Assembly: GCA_009781475.1 (NCBI GenBank)
Contig: WQYB01000010.1
Span: 1 to 56,748 of the forward strand
Direction of reading: 5' to 3'
DNA: 56,748 nt
Source of the DNA: Treponema sp.
GTDB taxonomy: Bacteria > Spirochaetota > Spirochaetia > Treponematales > Breznakiellaceae
The notes under the pieces are model-generated. The model was not told the origin of the DNA. It was given only the letters and a program-made list of their open reading frames with translations, and did no database searches. The translations under genes were made by a program, and so were the position numbers. Shown one piece after another: positions 8,866-17,353 of this stretch (the stretch's first letter is position 1; each line of letters opens with the position of its first letter).

Positions 8866-9846
8866 ATGAAAAAAATAATTCCCGTTTTATTAATTATTAC
8901 TGCTCAGTTTCTTTCGGCGCAAGAAAGAAATTTTAATGAGTTTTCTCTGGTAAATTTGCAAAATTATCCTTACAGAACAAGTCCTTTAGTTATACAAAAA
9001 CTGGCTTTTAAAAATGAACTCCAGTATGCGTACGATGTTGTTTATACATCAATGGGATTAACGGTAAGCGCACGCCTTAGTATACCTGTTATGGATTTGC
9101 AGGATATAAAAGGAATTGTTATCATGCTTCGCGGTCATCAAAGACAAAATGGATATTATACAGGAAGAGGAACAGTAAACCCCGCAAGAACTTATCTTCA
9201 AAACGGCTGGGTTGTTATTGCGCCGGATTTTTTAGGTTACGGTTCTTCGTCGCCAGCACCTGCTCCTTGGGAAATGCATCAATTTTATTCGACAATAAAT
9301 GCAGTAGAACTTTACAAAAGTTTATTACAGCCGGTTTTTATTTTTGATTCCTCTGTTGCTGCGGGAGACAGGATAACATTCCCGTTTAGATTTAATAAAA
9401 TTGTTTTATGGGGTCACAGTAACGGAGGGCAGGTAGCTTTGCATTTTTTGGAAATAATACAGCAGCCTGTTTCTACAGTGCTTTGGGCTCCTGTAAGTAT
9501 AGCCTTTCCCGAAAATATCGCGCATTTTAACAGAAATCTGCAGTGGGTTAGAAGTTTCAGGGAAAATCATGCAGCGCAGGATTTTTCGCTTTTAAGGCAT
9601 CTTGATAAAATTGCGCCGGGAACGGCGATTCTTTTGGAACAGGGAACAGGTGATACAGTAGTTCCAAAGTCGTGGAATGACGCTCTTGCTGCAGCTATAA
9701 ATGCGGAAAATGACCGCAGAAGACAAACCGGAATAGGGTTAATTAATCTTCGTTATGAAATTTATAATAATGCGGATCATAATTTAAACCCTTACAGGGA
9801 TACAATACTTCCCGCAAATGTCAGGTTTTGGGATAATAACCGGTAA
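8866..9846 (+). CDS. Secreted alpha/beta hydrolase (S9-like fold)
   Basis: This 326-residue protein has a signal peptide ending about FLSAQ and one alpha/beta-hydrolase domain. The nucleophile elbow is GHSNGG with Ser185; likely Asp263 (GTGDTVV) and His305 (NADHNL) complete the triad. The oxyanion-side motif is the LRGH segment. Substrate is unknown; the form resembles prolyl-oligopeptidase-like or esterase members acting in the periplasm. It sits between a terminator after fliY and the fliO promoter, so it looks like an insertion into an otherwise canonical flagellar cluster rather than a flagellar gene. No ribosome site is present. Confidence 0.82.
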   Translation: MKKIIPVLLIITAQFLSAQERNFNEFSLVNLQNYPYRTSPLVIQKLAFKNELQYAYDVVYTSMGLTVSARLSIPVMDLQDIKGIVIMLRGHQRQNGYYTGRGTVNPARTYLQNGWVVIAPDFLGYGSSSPAPAPWEMHQFYSTINAVELYKSLLQPVFIFDSSVAAGDRITFPFRFNKIVLWGHSNGGQVALHFLEIIQQPVSTVLWAPVSIAFPENIAHFNRNLQWVRSFRENHAAQDFSLLRHLDKIAPGTAILLEQGTGDTVVPKSWNDALAAAINAENDRRRQTGIGLINLRYEIYNNADHNLNPYRDTILPANVRFWDNNR

Positions 9847-9872
9847 TATATAAATAAGTTTTCCTCTTTCTA

Positions 9873-9901
9873 TTGCCTTTTATCGTAAATAATTATATAA
9901 T
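9873..9901 (+). promoter_or_regulatory. Promoter of the second flagellar unit (fliO onwards)
   Basis: TTGCCT (9873-9878), a 17-base spacer and a perfect TATAAT (9896-9901) give a good sigma-70 promoter, with the start of transcription expected near 9908. Any fliO start codon upstream of this point is therefore unlikely. Confidence 0.6.
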
Positions 9902-9935
9902 TTATGGAAGTCAGTTAGTACTTGGGAGGGGAGAA

Positions 9936-10550
9936 CTGAAAACACGTATATTAGCCCTGCTTGCAGTGGGGTTTCTTGTAATAATTCCTTTTATTTCAGC
10001 TCAGGAAAATCTAGGTGTTGAACCTGATGAACAAGTGTATCTTGATGAACAGGTTGAAGAAGATCCGCTTAGAGCTTTTGAATTATCCCTGACTTTTGCA
10101 GATGAAGCAACTGTGCTTTCACCGGGAGCAGGTCCTTCAATTTGGAATGTAATTCAAATGATACTTGTTCTCGCTCTTTGCGCCGCAGCTATTTACGGCG
10201 TTGTGTATATTTTTAAACGAGCATCTAAACAGACACCGAATACAGATCCATTTCTTAAAGTTTTGGCATATACCCATCTTGGTTCAAACCGTTATGTGCA
10301 TGTTGTCGCTATTGGAACTAAAGCATGGTTAGTAGGATCGAGCGAGGGCGGTGTAAATCTTATAAGTGAAGTAGAAGATCAAGTTATTGTTGATTCAATG
10401 CTGCAGGAAGAAGCCAGAAAAGGCACACAAACCCCGGGACGTTTACCGGATTTTCTGTCGGTGCTTCGCCGTTTCGGCAATCAAACACAGGCAAACACAC
10501 CCGGAGCCGATGAAATCCGCAAACGCCGTGAAAGGTTAAAGGGGCTGTGA
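9936..10550 (+). CDS. fliO: Flagellar export protein FliO (FliZ), probable CTG start
   Basis: This 204-residue type III export accessory protein has a signal peptide (KTRILALLAVGF ... ISAQ), an acidic periplasmic stretch, a membrane segment at about 74-93 (WNVIQMILVLALCAAAIYGV) and a cytoplasmic FliO domain (LGSNRYVHVVAIGTKAWLVG). It helps assemble the FliP ring. No ATG, GTG or TTG suits the signal peptide. A CTG at 9936 does, with GGGAGGGGAG directly before it. An upstream in-frame TTG at 9873 is the -35 box of the promoter and lacks a ribosome site. The stop overlaps the fliP start (TGATG), implying coupling. Confidence 0.85.
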   Translation: MKTRILALLAVGFLVIIPFISAQENLGVEPDEQVYLDEQVEEDPLRAFELSLTFADEATVLSPGAGPSIWNVIQMILVLALCAAAIYGVVYIFKRASKQTPNTDPFLKVLAYTHLGSNRYVHVVAIGTKAWLVGSSEGGVNLISEVEDQVIVDSMLQEEARKGTQTPGRLPDFLSVLRRFGNQTQANTPGADEIRKRRERLKGL

Positions 10551-11449
10551 TGCATATTAAATTAATATTTAAACCACGGAGTACACGGAGTTTCACGGAG
10601 AGGAAAAGAGAATTCATACTAAAACCTCTGTGTTCCTCCGTGTCCTCTGTGGTTTTTATTCTTTTTTTATTCTTTTTTATTCCCATTGTAACAGACGCAC
10701 AAGAATTTTATTTTCCGGAAATGTCAGTGCCTGGAACCATGGAAATGCCCGACCCTCAAGGACCGCCTGTTATTCCATTTATTGATTTAACAATCCGTAA
10801 TCCACAAGGCGGACAGGAAGTTGCTTTTTCATTGCAGTTATTGCTTTTACTTACTGTACTTTCATTAGCTCCAAGCATAATTATTCTGATGACAAGTTTT
10901 TTGCGTATTTCCATAGTTTTGGATTTTATTAAAAGAGCTCTTTCATTACAGCAGGTTCCTCCCAACCAGGTAATTTTAGGGATTTCTCTTTTTATGACTA
11001 TTTTTATTATGTGGCCTACTTTTAGTGAAATTTATAATAACGCTTTGCAGCCGCTTTCAGCGGGAGAAATGACTGTCGAAAACGCTTACAGAGAAGCAGA
11101 AGCTCCTTTAAGAATATTTATGTATTCTCAAATGAGAAATCGCCCTGAGAACATCCGTCTTTTTATGACAATGCGCGGGCTTGACAGTCCCGATTCGTTA
11201 GCTGACGTTCCAACTTATGTATTAATTCCTGCGTTTATTTTAAGCGAGCTTACGGTGGCGTTTAAGATAGGAATACTTTTATTTATTCCGTTTATTGTAA
11301 TTGACATGGTAGTTGCAAGTGTTCTTATGTCCATGGGTATGATCATGCTTCCTCCGATTATGATATCCATGCCGTTTAAATTAATTCTTTTTATTCTTGT
11401 TGACGGATGGGGGCTTTTAACGGAGCAGCTTGTCCGTTCATTTTTATAG
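10550..11449 (+). CDS. fliP: Flagellar export gate protein FliP, N-terminus built from a foldback repeat
   Basis: This 299-residue export-gate subunit has FliP signatures: LTVLSLAPSIIILMTSFLRI, QVPPNQVILGISLFMT, and a C-terminal MSMGMIMLPPIMISMPFKLI. ATG 10550 overlaps the fliO stop. The protein is longer than usual because codons about 8-35 are encoded by an 81-base foldback repeat (10573-10653), read in frame without a stop. The cleavable signal peptide of FliP then continues (FILFLFFFIPIVTDAQ). The gate core (about residue 75 on) is intact. The extra N-region is Arg/Lys/Ser-rich, which may be tolerated before a signal core. A GTG at codon 34 within the repeat is a possible alternative start but lacks a ribosome site. 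Confidence 0.93.
   Translation: MHIKLIFKPRSTRSFTERKREFILKPLCSSVSSVVFILFLFFFIPIVTDAQEFYFPEMSVPGTMEMPDPQGPPVIPFIDLTIRNPQGGQEVAFSLQLLLLLTVLSLAPSIIILMTSFLRISIVLDFIKRALSLQQVPPNQVILGISLFMTIFIMWPTFSEIYNNALQPLSAGEMTVENAYREAEAPLRIFMYSQMRNRPENIRLFMTMRGLDSPDSLADVPTYVLIPAFILSELTVAFKIGILLFIPFIVIDMVVASVLMSMGMIMLPPIMISMPFKLILFILVDGWGLLTEQLVRSFL
10573..10653. repeat. 81-bp foldback repeat inside fliP
   Basis: The left arm ACCACGGAGTACACGGAG and right arm CTCCGTGTCCTCTGTGGT are nearly perfect inverted copies. Each arm is itself a tandem of CACGGAG or CTCCGTG units. The length equals 27 codons. The copy at 43452 has the same ends and the same length but a different middle. Confidence 0.85.
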
Positions 11450-11458
11450 GTGAGGTCT

Positions 11459-11728
11459 ATGAGCGAAGGTGATATTGTAACAATTTTACGCGGGGGGATA
11501 TTTCAGGTTTTAAGAATGGCGGCTCCTCTTTTGTTATCTGCATTAACTGTGGGGCTGATAGTTGCGATTTTGCAGGCAGCAACTTCCATTCAGGAGCAGA
11601 CACTTACATTTGTGCCGAAGATAGCGATTATCTTAATTGTACTTGCGATTTTCGGCGGATTGGGATTTGCAATGCTCGGAGATTATACGACCGAATTATT
11701 TAAAAGAATACCGGATATGGCGCGTTAA
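11459..11728 (+). CDS. fliQ: Flagellar export gate protein FliQ
   Basis: This 89-residue protein has two membrane segments and the FliQ pattern MAAPLLLSALTVGLIVAILQ ... SIQEQTLTFVPKI. It forms part of the FliPQR export gate in the basal body. I took ATG 11459 because GGTGAGG lies just before it; an in-frame GTG at 11450 would add three residues but would remove that site. The start lies 9 bases after the fliP stop, and 15 bases separate its stop from fliR. Confidence 0.94.
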   Translation: MSEGDIVTILRGGIFQVLRMAAPLLLSALTVGLIVAILQAATSIQEQTLTFVPKIAIILIVLAIFGGLGFAMLGDYTTELFKRIPDMAR

Positions 11729-11743
11729 AAAAGAAGGGATTAG

Positions 11744-12622
11744 ATGGTTGATAGTGCGGTTTTAAATAATATCCTCATTTTTGGTCCTGTGTTTTTATTA
11801 ATTGCCGCAAGAGCTCTTGCCATGATCCAGGTTGCTCCCTTGCTTTCGTCCGATGCAATTCCCCAGGTTGCAAAAATCGCGCTTGCCGGTCTTGCCGCTT
11901 TTGCGGTAATTCCTACGGCAGAGGCTTTTCATGTTGCAGCTAACAATCCTAACGCCATTGTTACATTGCCCGGCGGTTCTTTAAGCGATCTGCGCCATGA
12001 AGTTTTCAGCCTGCGTTTTTTATTGCTTATCGCAGGTGAAGCAATGATAGGTATTATTATCGGTTTTTATATGACTATTATTTTTGCTTCTTTTTCTACA
12101 GCAGGGCAGTTCTTTTCGCTGAAAATGGGTTTTGGAGCGTCAGAAACTTTTGACCCTGTAGCGCAGGTAGAAAACCCTCTTATGGGTCAGTATTTTAACC
12201 TGGTTGCTATGCTTATTTTTGTTACAATAGGCGGCTTTCACGAGCTTTTTTTCGGGGGTTTTTGGCGTTCGGTTCAAACAATAAATGTTATTAGTTTAAT
12301 TGAAGGCACTGAACCTGTTGTTACAATGATCGTTTCAGGTCTTACCCGCTTGTTCCTGGATGCTATTATTATAGCGCTTCCGATACTTGGAACATTATTT
12401 TTAACTTCTTTAACTACAGGATTAATTTCCAAAGCATCACCGCAGGTTAATATTTTATCCGAAGGTTTTCCTATTTCCATTATAACAGCTTTTGTTTTAC
12501 TTTTAACCGTATTGCCTTTTATGATCGAAGCCTTTACCCGTATAATTAATGCCGGTTTTGGAAGTTTTCAGAATCTTTACATTCAAATCGGGCGGCAAAT
12601 AACCGGAGGAGGCGGAATTTGA
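11744..12622 (+). CDS. fliR: Flagellar export gate protein FliR
   Basis: This 292-residue polytopic membrane protein has FliR features: LLIAARALAMIQVAPLLSS near the N-terminus, GFYMTIIFASFSTAGQFFSL in the middle and a C-terminal LTTGLISKASPQVNILSEGFP. It completes the FliPQR gate. Residues about 60-85 form a non-hydrophobic segment. AGAAGGGAT precedes the start. Its TGA overlaps the TTG start of flhB, so translation is likely coupled. Confidence 0.94.
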   Translation: MVDSAVLNNILIFGPVFLLIAARALAMIQVAPLLSSDAIPQVAKIALAGLAAFAVIPTAEAFHVAANNPNAIVTLPGGSLSDLRHEVFSLRFLLLIAGEAMIGIIIGFYMTIIFASFSTAGQFFSLKMGFGASETFDPVAQVENPLMGQYFNLVAMLIFVTIGGFHELFFGGFWRSVQTINVISLIEGTEPVVTMIVSGLTRLFLDAIIIALPILGTLFLTSLTTGLISKASPQVNILSEGFPISIITAFVLLLTVLPFMIEAFTRIINAGFGSFQNLYIQIGRQITGGGGI

Positions 12623-13887
12623 TTAATTATTTTATTCAAATTTTATCACACAGAGACACGGAGACACGGAGTTCTGGATGTTATTTGTTAGTACCGCGTG
12701 ATCCTCCGTGCCGCGAACTGGAAGTTCGATGTGCCTCCGTGAGAAATTCTTTAGATAAATCGTTGTTTATTGATTTACAGTGGTTTTCCGATGACAATGA
12801 CGAAGATGCTCCGGGTAAAACCGAGCAGCCGACCGAGCATAAGTTAAAAAAATTACGTGAAGAAGGTCAGGTAGTAAAGAGTCAGGAACTTGTAGGAGCG
12901 ATTGGTTTACTGCTTCCCGGTATTTTGCTGCTTTTCTTTGCTCCTTCAATGTTCCGCACCTGTGTAGAAATGGTTCGTTTTTTCTTTTTAAGAGCAATAG
13001 AACTTGATCCTACAAAGGATGCAATTATTACAGGTAATTTTATAAATTATTTTATACGGCTTGCAGCTCCTGTTTTAATAATTGCTTTTATTTCCGCTGT
13101 TTTTTCAAATCTTGTTCAGCTTGGAAGTTATTTGTTTACAACAAAACCAATAATGCCCAAATTTTCCAAAGCACTGCCGAAATTCGGTCAGTATTTTAAA
13201 AGAATATTTTCTACAGAAGGGCTTTTTAATTTAGGAAAGTCTTTGGCAAAAATTGTTATCATTGGTGTTATTTCGTTTTTATTTATCAGTTCTGAAATTA
13301 ATAAAATGCTAAATCTGCAAAAGGCAGACCCGTATCAAGGATTATTTTTCGTAGCAGGAATTGCAATAAGAATGTTAATTGTTGTAGCTTTTTTATTGCT
13401 TGTTCTTGGAGTAGCTGATTATTTTTTCCAGCGATGGCGTTTCCGTGAACGGCATAAAATGACACGTTACGAAATAAAGGAAGAATTTAAAATGATGGAA
13501 GCGGACCCGCAGATACAGGCAAGAATTCGCAGCCGCTTCCGTGAAATGTTAAAGCAAAATATCAATACAACTGTTCCGCAGGCGGATGTAGTTATAACAA
13601 ACCCGACCCACTATGCTGTTGCATTAAAATATGAAAAAAATATGCAAGGTCCTATGGTTATCGCTCTTGGCGCTGATACAATAGCGGCGAGAATCAGGGA
13701 GATTGCGCAGGAACATGATGTTCCGCTTGTAGAAAATAAACCATTGGCACAGGCATTGTATCGTGAAACCGATGTAGGAGATATAATCCCGGAAGTTTAC
13801 TATGAAACTGTCGCATTAATTTTATCCAGGGTATGGCGCATGAACGAACTTAGGCGCAATAAAATAACTTCTGAAGGAGCAGCTTGA
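12619..13887 (+). CDS. flhB: Flagellar export switch protein FlhB, N-terminus extended by a foldback repeat
   Basis: This 422-residue protein combines four membrane segments with a cytoplasmic autocleavage domain carrying intact N-P-T-H at 328-331. FlhB cleavage there switches export from hook to filament substrates. The family start FIDLQWF ... EQPTEHKLKKLREEGQV begins only at about residue 50. Codons about 10-42 come from a foldback repeat (12646-12743) read in frame, so the protein is some 40 residues longer than usual. The TTG start overlaps the fliR stop and has GGAGGAGG before it, so translation from here is likely. The alternative, an internal start after the repeat, lacks a ribosome site. 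Confidence 0.93.
   Translation: MINYFIQILSHRDTETRSSGCYLLVPRDPPCRELEVRCASVRNSLDKSLFIDLQWFSDDNDEDAPGKTEQPTEHKLKKLREEGQVVKSQELVGAIGLLLPGILLLFFAPSMFRTCVEMVRFFFLRAIELDPTKDAIITGNFINYFIRLAAPVLIIAFISAVFSNLVQLGSYLFTTKPIMPKFSKALPKFGQYFKRIFSTEGLFNLGKSLAKIVIIGVISFLFISSEINKMLNLQKADPYQGLFFVAGIAIRMLIVVAFLLLVLGVADYFFQRWRFRERHKMTRYEIKEEFKMMEADPQIQARIRSRFREMLKQNINTTVPQADVVITNPTHYAVALKYEKNMQGPMVIALGADTIAARIREIAQEHDVPLVENKPLAQALYRETDVGDIIPEVYYETVALILSRVWRMNELRRNKITSEGAA
12646..12743. repeat. Foldback repeat inside flhB
   Basis: The left arm CACACAGAGACACGGAGACA(CGGAG) and a right arm with CCTCCGTG units at 12713 and 12734 are inverted copies of the same unit. A small inner hairpin CGAACT-GGA-AGTTCG sits within the right arm. 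It is open in the flhB frame. Confidence 0.8.
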
Positions 13888-13907
13888 TAATGAGGAGTAT
13901 AGAATAG

Positions 13908-16055
13908 ATGTCTGATGTGGCGCAATCGAGCGGTGGAGGTTTACGCAAATCGCTTGGTTTTCTAAAAGATAGTTTCCCTGCTGTTGCGGTAATTATAATT
14001 GTTGTTGCCATTATAATTCCTTTACACACAATAGTTCTGGATGTTTTAATGGCATTCAATCTTATATTTGCACTTTTAATTCTTTTAAATGTTCTTTATA
14101 CACGTAAACCTACAGAAATAAGTCTTTTTCCGACATTGCTGCTTGTTTCTACCATATTCAGTCTTGCTTTAAATGTTTCATCTACCCGTCTTATTTTAAC
14201 AGAGGGAGCAAAATTTGACGGCAGGATGATAAAAGCATTTTCTACTTTCGTTGTAGGCTCCGGCGGAACTCAGGGTATTGTTGTAGGTTCAATTATATTT
14301 ATCATTATCATCGCTGTGCAGATTATCGTTATCACAAAAGGAGCAACACGTGTTTCCGAAGTTGCAGCGCGTTTTACTTTGGACAGTATGCAGGTAAAGA
14401 TGATGGCAGTTGAAACAGAGTACACATCCGGCGCTATTACTGAAGAAGAAGCAAAAAAACAAAAAGCAGAGATAAGGCAGGAATCCGATTTTTACGGATC
14501 AATGGATGGTGCTAGTAAATTTATTTCCGGGAATGTTAAGGTTGGGGTTTTTATTATTATTGTCGAAATACTGGGCGGATTTATTATTGGTTCGACAATG
14601 TATGACGAAACAAATGTTGTATCAACTTATATCAGCTTGGCTATCGGAGACGGACTTGTTACCCAGCTTCCTGCGCTTTTAGTTTCTGTTGCTATGGGTA
14701 TTGTTGTAACAAGAGCTGCCGCTACAGGTGATCTTAGCGATCAGGTTATTGAACAGCTTCTAACCCGTGATTCTAAAATATATTGGATTTTATCTGCAGT
14801 ACTTTTATTCCTTGCTTTTTTACCCGGTTTTCCATGGTACGTTCTTATTCCGATGGCGGCATTTATTGGTTTCCATGCTTACAGAACAGGGCAGGCAAAA
14901 AAACGAACAGTTAAATTTAACGAAATGATGGCGTCAAACCGTGAACAAAAAGAAGAAAAACCGGCAGATTTTTCACCTGTTGTTCCTTTAGATGCTCTTT
15001 CGCTGGAACTGGGTTACGGATTGGTTCCGTTAGTTGAAAAGGAAAAAGGCGCAGAACTTCTTGAAAGGGTTCAAGGGGTAAGAAGGCAGTCTGCTTATGA
15101 TCTTGGACTTGTCATTCCAAAGGTGCGCATTATTGATAATTCAATCCTTGAACCATCAGAATATTGTTTTAAAATAAAAGGCGTTGATTCCGGAAGGGGT
15201 AAAATACGCCTTGGTAATTTCCTTTGTATAAATCCGGGAAGTGTAACGGAAGAAATGCCCGGCGAAAAAACTGTAGACCCGGCTTTTGGACTTCCTGCAA
15301 TCTGGATCGATCAGGATAAAAGAGATGATGCCGAGCGTGCCGGTTATACGGTAGTTGATCCGCCTTCGATAATTGCTACTCATTTAACGGAAATAATCCG
15401 CAGAACTGCTGCAAGCATTTTGGGCTTGCAGGATACTCAGGCAATTTTAGATACGCTTCGCAAAGAATTTCCTGCTGTTGTAGATGAAGTATTAAAAGAA
15501 GGCAGGGGTTTGCGTTTAACGGATATTCAAAAGGTGCTGCATGGGTTGTTACGCGAAAGAGTTTCTATTCGCAATATGGTTTCCATTCTGGAAGCGATTG
15601 CCGATTATGCGCCGGTATCAAAAAATATCTGGTTCTTGACAGAAAAAGCAAGACAAGCGCTTGCAAGCCAGATATGCCAACAATATGCCGATGAAGATCA
15701 TAAACTTCGGGTGCTTACGATTGACCCGTCTTTGGAACAAAAAATAATCGATGCTAAATATGAAACCGCTTCCGGGTTAGTATGCGCACTTGATCCTCCG
15801 ACACAAAAGGCATGGATTAAAGCAGTTGTAAAAGCAGTAACAGCAGTTAAGGAAAGAGGCTGGATGCCTGTCATTTTATGTTCAGAGCAGGCTCGCTTCC
15901 TTGTTAAGAATTCCACAGATCGTGAATTGCCGGATTTGGCAGTCTTGTCTGTCCCGGAAATAGTAACAGATGTTATTCCTGAAGCAGTAGGAATAATAAG
16001 AATAGAAGATACGGCAGCATCCGGTTTATCAGCCGAGCAGTCAATGGAGCAATAA
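13908..16055 (+). CDS. flhA: Flagellar export protein FlhA
   Basis: This 715-residue protein has about eight N-terminal membrane segments (to about 330), including the FHIPEP-type region with EVAARFTLDSMQVKMMAVE and QKAEIRQESDFYGSMDGASK. A large cytoplasmic domain of about 370 residues then docks export chaperones. Length is normal. FlhA forms the nonameric ring of the export gate and takes part in proton-driven export. AGGAG lies about 10 bases before the ATG. It is 20 bases after flhB and its stop nearly abuts flhF. Confidence 0.97.
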   Translation: MSDVAQSSGGGLRKSLGFLKDSFPAVAVIIIVVAIIIPLHTIVLDVLMAFNLIFALLILLNVLYTRKPTEISLFPTLLLVSTIFSLALNVSSTRLILTEGAKFDGRMIKAFSTFVVGSGGTQGIVVGSIIFIIIIAVQIIVITKGATRVSEVAARFTLDSMQVKMMAVETEYTSGAITEEEAKKQKAEIRQESDFYGSMDGASKFISGNVKVGVFIIIVEILGGFIIGSTMYDETNVVSTYISLAIGDGLVTQLPALLVSVAMGIVVTRAAATGDLSDQVIEQLLTRDSKIYWILSAVLLFLAFLPGFPWYVLIPMAAFIGFHAYRTGQAKKRTVKFNEMMASNREQKEEKPADFSPVVPLDALSLELGYGLVPLVEKEKGAELLERVQGVRRQSAYDLGLVIPKVRIIDNSILEPSEYCFKIKGVDSGRGKIRLGNFLCINPGSVTEEMPGEKTVDPAFGLPAIWIDQDKRDDAERAGYTVVDPPSIIATHLTEIIRRTAASILGLQDTQAILDTLRKEFPAVVDEVLKEGRGLRLTDIQKVLHGLLRERVSIRNMVSILEAIADYAPVSKNIWFLTEKARQALASQICQQYADEDHKLRVLTIDPSLEQKIIDAKYETASGLVCALDPPTQKAWIKAVVKAVTAVKERGWMPVILCSEQARFLVKNSTDRELPDLAVLSVPEIVTDVIPEAVGIIRIEDTAASGLSAEQSMEQ

Positions 16056-16056
16056 G

Positions 16057-17340
16057 ATGGAAATGTATATTGAACAAGGCGAAAGCCGGATGGATTGCGA
16101 ATTAAAGATCGCCTCAAAATATAACCGGCCGTTTAAAATTTTAAGCCAAAAAGAAATAAGAGTAGGCGGTGTTTTGGGATTTTTTTCCAAACCCGGTATA
16201 CAGGTAGAATTTTTCTTTCCTCAGCATAAAATGCAGGGAATAAACCATCTGACTTCATCAATGTATGGCTATCAGCGGCAAAATACAAACAGTGATTTAT
16301 CAAATCAAAAACTGGAAGATGAAAAAAAGAAATTACTTGCAGTTGCAAGTGATGCCAAACAATCAGGATGGCAGCAAAGCGGCAGAGAATCATCACAGCA
16401 AATACTGGATGCGCTTAAAGAAATAAAAGAAAAAGTTGAAAGCAACGGTAAAAAAGATGATCATCCTGCATTTGTGCGTGCCGTACAGCTTTTAAAAGAA
16501 AATGATTTTTCCGAAAATTATATTAACAATATGGTGGAAAAGCTGCGTAAAGAAATGTCATTGGAGCAGTTAGACGACATCGAAGGCATACAGGGAAAAT
16601 TGGTTGAATGGATAGGAGAAAGCATTAGTATATATAAAGAAGATTCCGCTGTTTCCGATCATACAGTAAGAAAACCGAAGATAATGGTATTAGTAGGTCC
16701 TACCGGCGTCGGAAAAACAACAACACTTTCCAAACTTGCCGCTATTTTCGGAATTGGCACGGATGAAATGCCTGCAATCGATGTAAAAATGATTACGATA
16801 GATCAATTCCGCATTGGCGCAGAAGAACAACTAAAAAAGATCGGATATATCATGCAGATACCTGTTTCCAGTGTTGATAATAAACAGGATCTAAGAAAAG
16901 AAATCGCGCTTCAAACTGACGGTACTGATTTATTTTTAATTGATACAATCGGAAAGAGTCCGAAAGATTCGTCAAAGATAGGTGAAATGAAAGAGATTCT
17001 TGACGGATGCGGCAGGAATGCCGAGTATCATCTTGTTATAAGCGCTGCGACAAAAACGTCAGACATTTTAAATATTATGCAGCAGTTTGAACCTTTTAAT
17101 TATAAATCAATAATACTTTCCAAAATGGATGAAACCGATCATATTGGTAATTTAATATCCGCTCTTGCCGAAAAAAGAAAGAGTGTGTCGTATATTACAG
17201 AAGGTCAAAAAGTTCCGGAAGATATAAGAAGAGCGACAGTTGTGCAGTTTTTAAAAAATCTTAATGGTTTTAAAATAAATCGTGAAAAAATAGAAAAGAT
17301 GTTTCCTTCGGGTGAAGCGGATCAATTTAAATGGAAATAG
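16057..17340 (+). CDS. flhF: SRP-type GTPase FlhF
   Basis: This 427-residue protein has a variable basic/polar N-terminal domain (about 1-130), an N-domain helical bundle and a GTPase G-domain with P-loop GPTGVGKTTTL at about 214-224, IDQFRIGAEEQL, DTIGKSP in place of the usual DTAG(R/Q), and SKMDE as the base-specificity motif. FlhF sets the polar position and number of flagella, which suits periplasmic flagella inserted near the cell ends. GGAG 7 bases upstream supports ATG 16057. It lies one base after flhA and 13 bases before flhG. Confidence 0.95.
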   Translation: MEMYIEQGESRMDCELKIASKYNRPFKILSQKEIRVGGVLGFFSKPGIQVEFFFPQHKMQGINHLTSSMYGYQRQNTNSDLSNQKLEDEKKKLLAVASDAKQSGWQQSGRESSQQILDALKEIKEKVESNGKKDDHPAFVRAVQLLKENDFSENYINNMVEKLRKEMSLEQLDDIEGIQGKLVEWIGESISIYKEDSAVSDHTVRKPKIMVLVGPTGVGKTTTLSKLAAIFGIGTDEMPAIDVKMITIDQFRIGAEEQLKKIGYIMQIPVSSVDNKQDLRKEIALQTDGTDLFLIDTIGKSPKDSSKIGEMKEILDGCGRNAEYHLVISAATKTSDILNIMQQFEPFNYKSIILSKMDETDHIGNLISALAEKRKSVSYITEGQKVPEDIRRATVVQFLKNLNGFKINREKIEKMFPSGEADQFKWK

Positions 17341-17353
17341 GAGCAGGATAATT

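Noticed and set aside
10384-10686. Minus-strand frame rich in Thr-Glu-Asp-Thr-Glu-Glu-His
   Set aside because: It arises from the foldback repeat and antisense of fliO/fliP. Such repeats are open in several frames and commonly give false genes.
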